DNA of 47,012 bases from Myxococcus sp. CA023 (GCF_010998615.1 NZ_JAAEAH010000074.1:1-47012); one strand, 5' to 3'; positions 16,338-24,885 are shown, counted from the first letter of the stretch. Notes: a model not told the origin generated them from the sequence alone. A program made the numbers and translations.

Positions 16338-17768
16338 CTAGGTCCCGTGCTCCTGTTGCGCGGGGGGCGTGCGCCCGGCCTCGCGTGGAATCGTGAGCAG
16401 CGAGCACAGCGCTCCCACGGCGCACAGGCCAGCGGACACCCAGAGCGCGCGCCGTGTGCCCACCAGGAAGTCCATACCCGTGTCGCCAGCGAGGCCGCCC
16501 AGCAGCGGCAGCAGCGCCACCGCGAGCAGGCCGGCGATGCGGGCCACGGCGTTGTTCACGCCGGAGGCGATGCCCGCGTAGCGGTCCTCGACGGCGCCGA
16601 GCACCACCGCCGTGAGCGGACCCACGGTGAGCGCCAGTCCCAGTCCCAGCACCAGGATGCCAGGCAGCACGGTGCTGACGTAGTCACCTCCGCGCTGGAT
16701 GCGCGTCAGGAGCGCCAGCCCCACGCCCGCGAGCAGCGGCCCCGCCGTCATCAACGGACGTGCGCCGATGTGCCCCGCGAGCCGCCCCACCGAAGGTGAG
16801 AACAGAAGCAGCATCAGCGTGATGGGGAGCAGCGCGGCCCCCGCGCCGAGCGCCGAATAGCCGAGCTGCTGCTGCAGGGCGAGCACCACCAGGAAGGTGG
16901 CGCCTCCGAGCGCGAAGTACACGACGAGCGTGGTGAGGTTCGCGCCGGAGAAGGTGCGCGAGTGGAAGAGGGTGAGCGGAAGCATCGGCTCCCGCTGCCG
17001 TGCCTCCAGGACGAAGAACGCGGCCAACAGGACGGCGCCTCCGGCCGCGGCGCCGATGGCCGCCAGGGGCCAGCCGTGGGCGGGGCCTTCGATGAGCGCG
17101 TAGATGAGGCCACCCAGCCCGAGCGCCGCAGTCACCGAGCCCGCGACGTCCAACCCGCGCGCTCCTGTCTTCGGCGCGATGTCCGGCACGTGGCGCAGCG
17201 CCGCCCACGCGGTGAGCGCGGCCAGGGGCACGTTGAGGAAGAAGACGAAGCGCCATGAGCCTGCGTCCACGAGCCACCCACCCAGCAGCGGCCCCACGGC
17301 CGTGGTGACGCCGGACAGTCCGGCCCAGGCGGACACGGCGCGCTGCCGGTCCTGAGGCGGGAACGATGTGCGCAGCAATGCGAGGCTCGCGGGCACCAGC
17401 AGCGCGGCTCCCACACCCTGCGCCGCGCGGAAGGCGGCCAGCGTCCAGGTGTTGGGCGCCAGGCCGCACAGCACCGACGTGACGGTGAAGGCGAGCATGC
17501 CCAGCAGGAAGACGCGTCGCTGGCCCTTCACGTCGCCGAGCGCGCCCCCTGTGAGCACCAGGGAACCGAGCGTGAGCAGGTACGCGTCCACGGCCCATTG
17601 GAGGCCGGACAGGCCCGTGTGCAGCTCTCGGCCCATTGCGGGCAGGGCGACGTTGACGGCGGTGGAATCGAGGAACGCCATGCCGCTGCCCAGCACGCTG
17701 GCGAGCAGCACACCCCGGCCGCGAGGACTGTCATAGGCGACGGTGGTGTCGGGGGCGTTGGTGGCCAT
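16338..17768 (-). CDS. MFS drug exporter, DHA2 (EmrB/QacA) family, 14 TM
   Basis: 476 residues, the usual length for the 14-helix DHA2 family of proton-coupled exporters. Helix 1 has the family motif MAFLDSTAVNVALPAMGREL; motif A follows helix 2 (GALGDVKGQRRVFLLG); the antiporter motif C is GVTTAVGPLLGGWL near residue 150. Fourteen hydrophobic segments are visible. Substrates cannot be predicted; toxic or antibiotic compounds are usual. No EmrA-type adaptor is nearby. The divergent upstream region contains an 8-bp inverted repeat that could be an operator. The protein starts at the ATG of MATNAPDTT. Confidence 0.9.
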   Translation of the reverse strand: MATNAPDTTVAYDSPRGRGVLLASVLGSGMAFLDSTAVNVALPAMGRELHTGLSGLQWAVDAYLLTLGSLVLTGGALGDVKGQRRVFLLGMLAFTVTSVLCGLAPNTWTLAAFRAAQGVGAALLVPASLALLRTSFPPQDRQRAVSAWAGLSGVTTAVGPLLGGWLVDAGSWRFVFFLNVPLAALTAWAALRHVPDIAPKTGARGLDVAGSVTAALGLGGLIYALIEGPAHGWPLAAIGAAAGGAVLLAAFFVLEARQREPMLPLTLFHSRTFSGANLTTLVVYFALGGATFLVVLALQQQLGYSALGAGAALLPITLMLLLFSPSVGRLAGHIGARPLMTAGPLLAGVGLALLTRIQRGGDYVSTVLPGILVLGLGLALTVGPLTAVVLGAVEDRYAGIASGVNNAVARIAGLLAVALLPLLGGLAGDTGMDFLVGTRRALWVSAGLCAVGALCSLLTIPREAGRTPPAQQEHGT

Positions 17769-17879
17769 GTGGCTCTACCGTGCGCCCGGGGCTCCGCGCG
17801 TGCCATCCGCCGCTGCGGGGTGGGGACGTGCCTCCAGTGGCTCGCCATCCTGGCTGGTGCTCACTGAAGGTCCTCGCAC

Positions 17880-17907
17880 CCAGTGCCTACGCTGTAGAGG
17901 GCACTGG
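17880..17907. promoter_or_regulatory. Inverted repeat between the MFS and UBP genes (candidate operator)
   Basis: Perfect CCAGTGCC (17880-17887) and GGCACTGG (17900-17907), 12-nt spacer containing TGTAGA, which could be the -10 of the plus-strand gene at 17934. Dimeric repressors of exporter genes often bind such sites; which gene it controls is not clear. Confidence 0.4.
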
Positions 17908-17933
17908 TCGCCCCAGTCACAGAGAGGTGTCAC

Positions 17934-18227
17934 ATGGAGCCGATTTGCGAGCACATCCAACAGGCCGAAGACCCGCCTCCGCGCTCGCGAGGCTGCGAGG
18001 AATGCCTGGCCATGGGAGCAAGCTGGGTGCACCTGCGTCGCTGCCTGAGCTGTGGCCATGTGGGATGTTGTGATTCCTCGCCCAACCGGCATGCGACGAA
18101 GCACTTCCAGCAGTCGGCGCATCCCGTCGTCCAGTCCTTCGAGCCGGGGGAGGAGTGGGCCTGGTGCTACGAGGACGAACTCTTCACCGAGCACCGTCCG
18201 GCGCCATCGCAAGACGCGCGGCTATGA
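17934..18227 (+). CDS. UBP-type zinc-finger protein
   Basis: 97 residues. Cys and His residues follow the ZnF-UBP pattern: CEHIQQ, RGCEECLAMGASWVHLRRCL, SCGHVGCCDSSPNRHATKHF, then SAHPVVQSFEPGEEWAWCYEDEL. In eukaryotes this finger binds the free C-terminus of ubiquitin; in bacteria such stand-alone domains are common and of unknown role, possibly binding a C-terminal Gly-Gly or acting in redox/metal sensing. Start at the ATG with AGAGAGGTG upstream. A very similar stand-alone size is typical. The gene is followed by another small gene on the same strand. Confidence 0.85.
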   Translation: MEPICEHIQQAEDPPPRSRGCEECLAMGASWVHLRRCLSCGHVGCCDSSPNRHATKHFQQSAHPVVQSFEPGEEWAWCYEDELFTEHRPAPSQDARL

Positions 18228-18298
18228 CGTGGGCCGTCATCCGCTATCATCCTCCGGGCCCGTTTCAGCTCGTGGGAAGAAAGGCGCGGCACCGCACC

Positions 18299-18598
18299 AT
18301 GGACGCGTGGACTCTCGAAGGCTCGCGCATCACCGACCCGGACACGTTGAGCCGCCTGCGCGAGATGCTGGCGAACAAAAGCCCGCTCATCATCGAGCAC
18401 CGCTTCTACCGGGAGACGCGCGCCCCGCACCGCTTCATCTGTGACGATGCCGACGTGCTGGACGAGTATCTCCAGGAGTCACGTCCTGGAGACTCGTTCT
18501 GCGTCTGGTCCTACAAGAGCCTCTGCCGGGGCGACAACCTGCTGCTCCAGGGGAAGATGCCGGACGCGCAGGGGCGGACGCCGGGCGGGGTGGCCTGA
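18299..18598 (+). CDS. Conserved-looking small protein of unknown function
   Basis: 99 residues from the ATG of MDAWTLEGSRITDPDT. The alternative ATG at 18224 overlaps the UBP stop codon (ATGA) and adds 25 residues of doubtful quality; coupling makes it possible. The protein has LREMLANKSPLIIEHRFYR followed by HRFICDDADVLDEYLQE and FCVWSYKSLC, with two cysteines. I recognise no family. No signal or membrane segment. It ends 1 nt before the end of the convergent protease gene. Position behind the zinc-finger gene suggests co-transcription. Confidence 0.55.
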   Translation: MDAWTLEGSRITDPDTLSRLREMLANKSPLIIEHRFYRETRAPHRFICDDADVLDEYLQESRPGDSFCVWSYKSLCRGDNLLLQGKMPDAQGRTPGGVA

Positions 18599-18599
18599 G

Positions 18600-19517
18600 T
18601 CAGGCGGCCACGGGCTCCATTCGCGGTCGCGTCCGTGCCCGGGCCGTCTTGCGGCCACCGCCCTTGCGCAGCAGGTCCAGCGTCACCTCGTCCTCCGTGG
18701 CCAGCGCCATGAGCCGCTGGAGGTCGTCCACGCTGTTCACCGGCCGCTGATTGATGGCCAGCAGCAAGTCATCCACCTGGAGTCCGGCCTCGTGGGCAGG
18801 TGTCCCGTCCTGCACGCGGAGCACCTTCACCGCGCGGGACTGGCCGTTCTCCCGGGTGAGTCGTGCGTCCAGGCTCACCGCCGTCGCGGCGATGCCCAGG
18901 AAGCGCCGGTCCACCTTGCCGCGCTGGATGAGCAGGCTGGCAATCCACGTCGCCGTGGTGGCGCTCACCGCGAAGCCGATACCTTGCGCGTAGGGCAACA
19001 CCAGCGTGTTGAGGCCCACCACCTGTCCTCGCATGTTGAGCAGCGGCCCCCCGGAGTTGCCCGGATTGATGGCGGCATCCGTCTGGAGCATGCCCTCCAG
19101 CATGACGCCGTCGGGCAGGCTGATGCTGCGGTTGATGGCGCTTACCACGCCTAGCGACATGGACTGCTCCAGGTGGAACGGGTTGCCAATGGCCATGACG
19201 AGCTGGCCCATGCACACCGACTCGGGCTCGGCGAGCGGCAGGGTGGGGAAGTCACCGCCCTCCGCGCGGACCACGGCCAGGTCGGTGGGCGCGTCGCTGC
19301 CCACCAGGGTGCCACGCAGTTCCTCGCCGTTGGAGAGCTGGACGGTGAGCTTGCGTGAGCCGCGCACCACCACGTGGCGGTTTGTGAGGACGTAGCCGTC
19401 CGGTGTGAGGAAGAGGCCGGTGCCGTGGCCGCGTGCGTGCTCCACACCCACGACGGCGGGCGAGGCACGCGCCACCAGCGACTCCAAATCATCCGAGAAG
19501 TGTTGCAGCAGTTTCAT
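18600..19517 (-). CDS. S1C serine protease with PDZ domain (HtrA/DegP-like), cytoplasmic
   Basis: 305 residues. Trypsin-like domain with an intact catalytic triad: H48 in LTNRHVV, D79 in APTDLAVV and S155 in NPGNSGGPLL, plus the LQTDAAI motif. One C-terminal PDZ domain (about 205-290) includes GTPAHEAGLQVDDLLLAIN. Unlike DegP/DegQ there is no signal peptide or membrane anchor (MKLLQHFSDDLESLV), so it should act in the cytoplasm unless exported unusually. The ribosome binding site is GGGAGG. It is the second gene of a two-gene operon, 12 nt after an inactive-looking homologue of the same length. The pair may form a mixed oligomer. Confidence 0.88.
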   Translation of the reverse strand: MKLLQHFSDDLESLVARASPAVVGVEHARGHGTGLFLTPDGYVLTNRHVVVRGSRKLTVQLSNGEELRGTLVGSDAPTDLAVVRAEGGDFPTLPLAEPESVCMGQLVMAIGNPFHLEQSMSLGVVSAINRSISLPDGVMLEGMLQTDAAINPGNSGGPLLNMRGQVVGLNTLVLPYAQGIGFAVSATTATWIASLLIQRGKVDRRFLGIAATAVSLDARLTRENGQSRAVKVLRVQDGTPAHEAGLQVDDLLLAINQRPVNSVDDLQRLMALATEDEVTLDLLRKGGGRKTARARTRPRMEPVAA

Positions 19518-19529
19518 GGCGGCCTCCCT

Positions 19530-20423
19530 TCACGCGCGCTTGCCCACGGTGATGGGGACTTCGCGAACCTTTCCGGCGCGCAGCACGCGGACCTGGAGGG
19601 TGGTGCCCACCTTCTCGTCGCTCAGGGCGCCGAGCAGGTCCTCCACGCCGTGGAGGGGCTGACCTCCCAGGCTCACCAGGACGTCTCCGAGCAGCAGACC
19701 CGCGTCATGCGCCGGGCCGTTCGGGTCCACGGAGAGGCAGATGAGGCCGTGCTCGTTCCCCGTGCCCAGGTGTTGGGGCAGACGCACGGGGTAGGCGCCC
19801 ACGCCCAGGTAGCCACGGCGGATGCCCCCGTGTTCCTTCAGCGATGCAATCACGCGCGTGAGTGTGTCCGTGGCGATGACGACGGCGGCGGTGCGAGAGA
19901 AGGCGGCGGTAAGCAGACCGACAAGGCGTCCCTCGGTGTCCACCAGCGCGCCGCCGGAGAAGCCGGGCGGGAGGTCGGCATCCGTCTCCAGGTAGCGCTC
20001 CACGCGGCCTCCGGCATGGGTGCGCCAGCCCTCGCCGTGGGTGCTGAGCATGCCGAGCGTCGCGCGAGCCGTGCGGCCAGGGCGGCCCACGGCGATGACG
20101 AGGTGACCGACCTTCACGTCATCCAACGGCGCGGACGTCAGCGGCGCGAGGCCGGTGGCTTCGGCCTTGAGCAGGGCCAGGTCGGTGCTGGCGTCGCGGC
20201 CGACGAACTCGGCGGAGACGGTGCGGCCATCCGGCAAGCCGATTGGGAGCCGGCCCTCGTGCTCCACGGCCTGGCTGGTGGTGAGGATGTGGCCCTCGGC
20301 ATCCCAGACGATGCCGGTGGCACCGCGCCTGCGCCGCGTCTCCACGCGGACGATGCTGGGCGCGGTGCGTTCGACGACGGAGGCGAGGGACTGGGACAGC
20401 GACTGGAGGAGGCCGTTGGACAT
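19530..20423 (-). CDS. S1C protease homologue lacking the catalytic histidine (pseudoprotease)
   Basis: 297 residues from the ATG of MSNGLLQSLSQSL, chosen because AAAGGA precedes it by 8 nt; a TTG seven codons upstream is an alternative. The layout equals that of the neighbouring protease: trypsin-like domain plus one PDZ domain (GPAHDAGLLLGDVLVSLGG). The triad is incomplete: the LTNxHVV motif is LTTSQAV, so His is replaced by Gln51, whereas D81 (STDLALL) and S156 (PPGFSGGAL, with the GNSGG Asn replaced by Phe) remain. Peptidase activity is therefore unlikely. It has no signal peptide. Being first in the operon with an active sister suggests a regulatory subunit or substrate-binding partner. 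The reading frame is otherwise undamaged, so it is not simply a decaying gene. Confidence 0.8.
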   Translation of the reverse strand: MSNGLLQSLSQSLASVVERTAPSIVRVETRRRRGATGIVWDAEGHILTTSQAVEHEGRLPIGLPDGRTVSAEFVGRDASTDLALLKAEATGLAPLTSAPLDDVKVGHLVIAVGRPGRTARATLGMLSTHGEGWRTHAGGRVERYLETDADLPPGFSGGALVDTEGRLVGLLTAAFSRTAAVVIATDTLTRVIASLKEHGGIRRGYLGVGAYPVRLPQHLGTGNEHGLICLSVDPNGPAHDAGLLLGDVLVSLGGQPLHGVEDLLGALSDEKVGTTLQVRVLRAGKVREVPITVGKRA

Positions 20424-20513
20424 GGTGTGTTCCTTTCGAGGCAAAGGTAGAGGCCTCGAAAAGGCGCCACATCGGCGGACCGGTCAGGTCGGGAACCTAC
20501 CCATTCGGGGAGG

Positions 20514-20750
20514 TCACCTCGTCTTTGGTTCAGCCTGCCTCATGGACAGCGCCGTCTCGCGCATGTGTCGAGGCCAGAAGATGTCGCGTGCGTGGTTGGC
20601 GAAGTTCAGCGTCACGCCCTGGTACGTGAAGCCTCGGTCGATGACGTCCCAGGACAGCACCTCGCCATGCTGGCGCACTAGGTGTTGCAGCGCGTTCATG
20701 GCGGCGACCCGGATGGGCCAGTCGAGGTTCTGGTTCGTCAACCCCGCCAA
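20514..20750 (-). pseudogene. Remnant of an HNH endonuclease N-terminal domain
   Basis: A 78-codon frame (no good ATG; a TTG opens it) reads NQNLDWPIRVAAMNALQHLV, then GEVLSWDVIDRGFTYQGVTL and IFWPRHMRETALSM. This resembles the N-terminal region of COG3440-type putative restriction endonucleases (W.IR.AAF..L, HGDVLPW..L..GF.F.G, GIFKPR.M..PLSI), which is normally followed by an HNH domain. Here the frame stops after the L-S-M position and no HNH motif follows, so only a fragment remains. The rest of the 514-nt gap between 20423 and 20938 shows nothing recognisable. Confidence 0.4.
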
Positions 20751-20937
20751 GCCACCAGGTCCAGGCCGGAGGCGAGGCCGTTGGGGCCGCTCCGCCGCGC
20801 CACAAAACCCCCGACATTTCCGAACAGCGAGCCACCAAGGGAGCGGTCCACGCGACTCCAGCCCTGCTGCTTCCCCCCGGCCCGCGCGTCCCTACGTTCT
20901 CCAGGAACTTCACGATGGCGAACGAAAGGTCAGCCTC

Positions 20938-21474
20938 ATGGAAGAGACAGGCGAGCGCACAGTGAGACAGCCGCAGGGTGTCATCCAGGGAGACCGCCGG
21001 GAGTTCGAGGAACTGCTGAAGGACTATGACACCGCCCTCCTCACCACCCGAGGCGCGGACGGACACTTCCACACGCGGCCCATGGCGGTGGCGAAGAAGC
21101 ACAAGTCCGGCACCGTGCTCTGGTTCGCCACCTGGGCGGACACGCAGAAAGTGCAGGACCTGGAGTCGGACCCGCATTGCTCGCTCGCCTTTCACGCGTC
21201 GGAGGACAGCGCCACGTATCTTTCCGTGTCGGGCATGGTGGAAATCGTCCGCGACCGGAGGGCCATCCATGACTTGTGGGAGCCCGGCTGGAAGCCCTGG
21301 TTCCCACAGGGCCCGGATGAGGGTGACATCGCCCTGCTGCGCTTCACGCCCGAGCACGCCGAATACGTCCACCCGGCAGGCGGAAAGCTCAAGGTGCTCT
21401 TCAGCACCGCGAAGGCGTTGGTGACGAAGCAGCGCCCCGACATCGCGCCCAAGAAGGAGTTGGACCTGCACTGA
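20938..21474 (+). CDS. Pyridoxamine-phosphate-oxidase-like FMN split-barrel protein
   Basis: 178 residues from the ATG of MEETGERTVRQPQ (CGAAAGG upstream). The sequence fits the general stress protein 26 group of the PNPOx-like split-barrel fold: YDTALLTTRGADGHFHTRPM at ~30-50, TVLWFATWADTQKVQDLESD, HCSLAFHASEDSATYLSVSG, and WKPWFPQGPDEGDIALLRF. Such proteins bind FMN or F420/heme and are often induced by salt or oxidative stress; they are not vitamin B6 synthesis enzymes. No signal peptide. The gene stands alone, convergent with the cluster that follows. Confidence 0.85.
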   Translation: MEETGERTVRQPQGVIQGDRREFEELLKDYDTALLTTRGADGHFHTRPMAVAKKHKSGTVLWFATWADTQKVQDLESDPHCSLAFHASEDSATYLSVSGMVEIVRDRRAIHDLWEPGWKPWFPQGPDEGDIALLRFTPEHAEYVHPAGGKLKVLFSTAKALVTKQRPDIAPKKELDLH

Positions 21475-21492
21475 GCCTGGGCGAGCGCCCGG

Positions 21493-22350
21493 TTACCGCC
21501 GTTCCAGCAGCGCACCACCCGGCCCGAAGCCCAGTGTGAGACACAACACGCGCGAGTGGTTCGCCAGTCGCGAATCACCCCGCGCGGCCTCCGTGGCCAG
21601 TTCCGCGTCATTGAGCACCAGCGCCGTCCCGCGGCCCTCGTTCCCCATGGCTGCCTGGAGGATGTCTGCCACCAGCGACTCGTGGCCTTCCCAGCCGTAG
21701 GTGCAGCCCCCGGGGACCAGCGACGCGTCCAGCGGACACGGCAGCGCGAGGCACAAGGCATCGGGCAGCCGTGCCGAGAACACGCGCAGGGCACTGGCGA
21801 TGAACGCCACCGCCGCCTTCACATGTCGCCTGTCCGCAGGCCGCGCCATGCCGATGAAGTACCGGGGCAACAGCGCGGTGTCGCGCTCGAAGATGCGCGG
21901 GTCCGCTGTGTGACTCACGCACTTGATGCCCGTCTGCCCCACGTCGAGCGCCACCGGATGCGCGGGCGTGAGCGGCGCCAGCAGACGCAGTCCCGCCAGG
22001 GCCGGAGCGAAGAGTGGACGCTCCGCCACGTACACCGGGCAGGGAAGCGCGGTGGACACACTCGAGAGCATGGCACCGAAGCCCTCCAGGCACACCAATC
22101 CGCCACTGAGCCACACGGCATCCACCGCGTGCCGCTTCACCAGCGTGGACAGCGCCACCGCGAGCGCCGGGCCCAGTCGGCCCGCGAGCGCCGGCTCGGG
22201 AACCCCCGCGCGACGGTCCGCATCCACGCGAGGCGCCCCGAGCAACTCCCACAGCTCGCGTCCCATCACGGGCAGGTTCCACACCTCCAGCGGCGACACA
22301 CCCGGGAGCACCAGTCGCCACACGTCCCAATCACGCATGCAATCACTCAC
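21493..22350 (-). CDS. ASKHA (ROK-like) ATPase-fold protein, apparently circularly permuted
   Basis: 285 residues from a GTG that overlaps the upstream stop (GTGA); an ATG at 22338 is an alternative. Motifs of sugar-kinase/hsp70/actin (ROK-like) proteins are present but in unusual order. A glycine-rich AVWLSGGLVCLEGF (about 78-91), resembling the adenosine motif normally near the C-terminus, comes first. Then comes the phosphate-1-like VALDVGQTGIKC (133-144). Finally LVLNDAELA (245-251) and the phosphate-2-like LTLGFGPGGALLE (271-283) end the protein. A normal ROK protein runs phosphate-1, phosphate-2, adenosine. The reading suggests a circular permutation. It is the last gene of a three-gene operon with a glycosyltransferase and an Asn-synthetase-like gene, so a small-molecule kinase or sensor role is plausible. 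Confidence 0.6.
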   Translation of the reverse strand: MSDCMRDWDVWRLVLPGVSPLEVWNLPVMGRELWELLGAPRVDADRRAGVPEPALAGRLGPALAVALSTLVKRHAVDAVWLSGGLVCLEGFGAMLSSVSTALPCPVYVAERPLFAPALAGLRLLAPLTPAHPVALDVGQTGIKCVSHTADPRIFERDTALLPRYFIGMARPADRRHVKAAVAFIASALRVFSARLPDALCLALPCPLDASLVPGGCTYGWEGHESLVADILQAAMGNEGRGTALVLNDAELATEAARGDSRLANHSRVLCLTLGFGPGGALLERR

Positions 22351-23540
22351 GTCACGAGTCGGAGGATGCGTTCAGCGGCGTCCTTCGCACCGTCACGCGC
22401 CTGGTAGGACGCGGCGATGTCGGCCGCCCGCTGTCGCAGCACCGTGCCCGGCTCCAGCAGTTGTTGCAGCGCTTCGCGGCAGTCCTCCACGGAGAGCGAG
22501 CGCGGCGCTCGCACGAGTCCCGCGCCCGACTTCGCCAGGAAGTGCGCCTGGATGGGCTGGTCGTTGCAGACGGGCAGGAGCAGCATCGGAACGCCTTCGG
22601 TCAGCGCCTCCATGACGGAGTTGGCGCCGCCGTGAGACACGAGCACGGAGACTCGTGATAACAGTTGTCGCTGAGGTGTGTATGGCACGGCGACTACGTC
22701 CCCGGGAAGGCTGTGAACAAAATCTGTATCAGCCAACTCACCCGCGCTGAGCACCACGGTGACGCCCAGGGGCGCGGCGGCCTCGGTCATCGTCTGAAAC
22801 AAATGGGGTTGCCACGAAATCTGGCTGCCGAAAGACACATACACCACGGGCTTGGAGCCCAGCCGCTCCCACGGGAAGGCCACCTCGTCACCGCGCGCCT
22901 CCGGAGGCTGTGACGGCCCGACCAGGTGTGTGGCGGGAGGCAATCCTGCGTCGGAGCCCAGGAAGGCCTCGGTGGCGAAGATGACGTTGAGGTCCGGCGA
23001 CAGGCACTCACAGTTGCGGAAGCGGGCATCGAAGCCGTAGCGGGCGAACAGGGCCTGTCGCTCATCGGCCAGCGCGCGCACGTTGCGGCGCAGGCCGTAA
23101 TCGATGGGCGGCTCCAGCAATGACAGCGCGGAGGACACGCCCGCCCAGGGGATTCGCAACGCATGGGCGGCCAGCACGGCGGCGTACTGCATGCCGTCCA
23201 GGGCCATGACATCCGGACGGAAGCGCTCGACGGCCTCGCGCACCGGCGCCAGCAGCGAGGGCACGGCGTCAATCAGCAGGCCGCGAATCCACTGCCCCAG
23301 CGCCGCTTCATCGAGCACCAACCGCGCGAGCGCCTCGCCTCCCGTCTCGATGGCGGGCACGGGCGCCTCGGCGTGGGGCAACGTCAGCACCTCCACGCCC
23401 AGCCGCCCGAGCTGCGGCGCGGGCTCGGGGATGCACAGCCAGCCCACGTGGTGGCCCATGCGGCGCAGCCACTGCGCGACACCGGCCATGGGGTTGAGGT
23501 GGCCCTTCTCGGGGGAGGTGGCAATCAGGATTCGGGACAT
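22347..23540 (-). CDS. MGT-type (GT1) glycosyltransferase
   Basis: 397 residues from the ATG of MSRILIATSPEKGHLNP. GT-B fold: the N-terminal half starts with the acceptor-domain pattern ILIATSPEKGHLNPMAGVAQ; the C-terminal half has VVYVSFGSQI and the nucleotide-sugar signature VLVSHGGANSVMEALTEGVP, then LLLPVCNDQPIQAHFLAKSG. This is the family of macrolide, flavonoid and zeaxanthin glucosyltransferases that decorate small hydrophobic molecules; UDP-sugar is the likely donor. It overlaps the Asn-synthetase-like gene by 16 nt and the kinase-like gene by 4 nt. The acceptor may be the product of the neighbouring genes. Confidence 0.85.
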   Translation of the reverse strand: MSRILIATSPEKGHLNPMAGVAQWLRRMGHHVGWLCIPEPAPQLGRLGVEVLTLPHAEAPVPAIETGGEALARLVLDEAALGQWIRGLLIDAVPSLLAPVREAVERFRPDVMALDGMQYAAVLAAHALRIPWAGVSSALSLLEPPIDYGLRRNVRALADERQALFARYGFDARFRNCECLSPDLNVIFATEAFLGSDAGLPPATHLVGPSQPPEARGDEVAFPWERLGSKPVVYVSFGSQISWQPHLFQTMTEAAAPLGVTVVLSAGELADTDFVHSLPGDVVAVPYTPQRQLLSRVSVLVSHGGANSVMEALTEGVPMLLLPVCNDQPIQAHFLAKSGAGLVRAPRSLSVEDCREALQQLLEPGTVLRQRAADIAASYQARDGAKDAAERILRLVT

Positions 23541-24811
23541 GGGGGACGGGCGCTGGCGTGGGCGTGGAGCATGACGAGGGAGCACAACCGCATCAACAGC
23601 CGGTCCATGGCACTCGCCTCGGGAGCGTCGGCGGCCAGACGTACGTAGCGCTCCAGCAGCGCCCGGGTCGCGCCCGCGTCGACGCACTCCAACGGCGCGA
23701 GCCGGGCCGGTGTGAGCCATTCCCGGTACAGCTCCAGCCAGCGCGCGCGAACGGGGCTGGACAGCGCGGTGTGCGCATAGCGCGGTGTCTTCCGGGCCAA
23801 CCGGACCTCGTCCGGCACCAGCGTGCGCACCGCATGCCGGAAGAGCCACTTGCCGGCCCCGTGCCGCGCGAGCACGCCCAAGGGGAGTCCCAGCGCCATG
23901 TCCGCGAAGTCCGCGTCCAGGTAGGGCGTGCACACGTTCACGCCATGTGCGTTCGCGCTCCGGAGCTCGGGGGGCAGCACCAGCTCCCACAGCACCCAGG
24001 CCGCGTACCGGACCTCTTCAGGGTGATCCTCGTCACCGGAAGCCAGCTCCGCGTCCCAGGGAAGGCGAAGTACCCGCTGATCCACCCCCAAGTTGTCCAC
24101 AGGCCCTGGGCGCAGCACCTCATGCACGAGGCGCCGGTCCTCCGTCACACGGGCCGCCGCACCCGCGAGCGCCGCCGGGTTGCCCATGAGCACCTCATCC
24201 GCGCCCGCGCCGCTCAGCAACGTGGAGGCGCCCTGCCTTCGGGCCTCCGCGTAGAAGGCATGGCTGGCCACGGCGCGGGCGTTGAGGATGGCCGTCTCCT
24301 GGCTCAGGACGGCGGGCTCGAACAGCTCTGGCAGCACCGCGTCCGGAACGGACACGTCGACCAACTCGACACCGGCCGAGTTCGCCACCGTCCGGGCATT
24401 CCGGCGCTCCGTGGCATCCGCGAAGTGGACATCCATGGTCCAGGCGCGCACGCGTCCGGGCGCCTGTCGCGCGGCCAGGGCGCACAACGCGGCGCTGTCC
24501 ACGCCGCCGCTCAGGCTCACATCCATCGCGCCCGCCGCCACGTGTTTGCCCACGCTGTCCGCCAGCGCGGCCACGAGCCGTTCCGCCAGCCTGTCTTCAT
24601 CCTCACGAGTCTCCGGAGTCCCCGCGCTCCGACGCGCGCGAGGCAATGCGCCCGGAGCCCGGCGCACGCCCTGGAACACGCTTCCGTCGGGAGGCAGCGC
24701 ATGGCGCAGGAATGCAGCGACGGCCTCCGGTGCCAGACCCGAGGGATTCAGCCGCCACACAGACGGTGCCAGGCGCGCCGATGACTGGTAGCGGGGCAGG
24801 GTGGCGAGCAT
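23525..24811 (-). CDS. Asparagine-synthetase-like amide ligase without glutaminase domain
   Basis: 428 residues from the ATG of MLATLPRYQSSAR (a longer frame to 24868 is possible). The ATP-pyrophosphatase domain is clear: SLSGGVDS (99-106, PP-loop), SGAGADEVLMG, VNVCTPYLDADFADMALGLP, and GAGKWLFRHAVRTL. The N-terminal Ntn glutaminase domain of AsnB, which starts with a catalytic Cys2, is absent, and only a short remnant (LNPSGLAPEAVAAFL...) precedes the synthetase domain. Such enzymes occur in secondary metabolism (beta-lactam synthetase, lasso cyclase) and adenylate a carboxylate to form an amide. First gene of a minus-strand operon and divergent from the radical SAM gene 74 nt away, so they probably form one pathway. 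Confidence 0.8.
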   Translation of the reverse strand: MLATLPRYQSSARLAPSVWRLNPSGLAPEAVAAFLRHALPPDGSVFQGVRRAPGALPRARRSAGTPETREDEDRLAERLVAALADSVGKHVAAGAMDVSLSGGVDSAALCALAARQAPGRVRAWTMDVHFADATERRNARTVANSAGVELVDVSVPDAVLPELFEPAVLSQETAILNARAVASHAFYAEARRQGASTLLSGAGADEVLMGNPAALAGAAARVTEDRRLVHEVLRPGPVDNLGVDQRVLRLPWDAELASGDEDHPEEVRYAAWVLWELVLPPELRSANAHGVNVCTPYLDADFADMALGLPLGVLARHGAGKWLFRHAVRTLVPDEVRLARKTPRYAHTALSSPVRARWLELYREWLTPARLAPLECVDAGATRALLERYVRLAADAPEASAMDRLLMRLCSLVMLHAHASARPPCPES

Positions 24812-24885
24812 TCCGCCGGAAGCGTGAGACACGCGGGTACTGTGACAAGCGCCAGGGGCCCCGGGCAACCTCGTATAGTCCCGCC

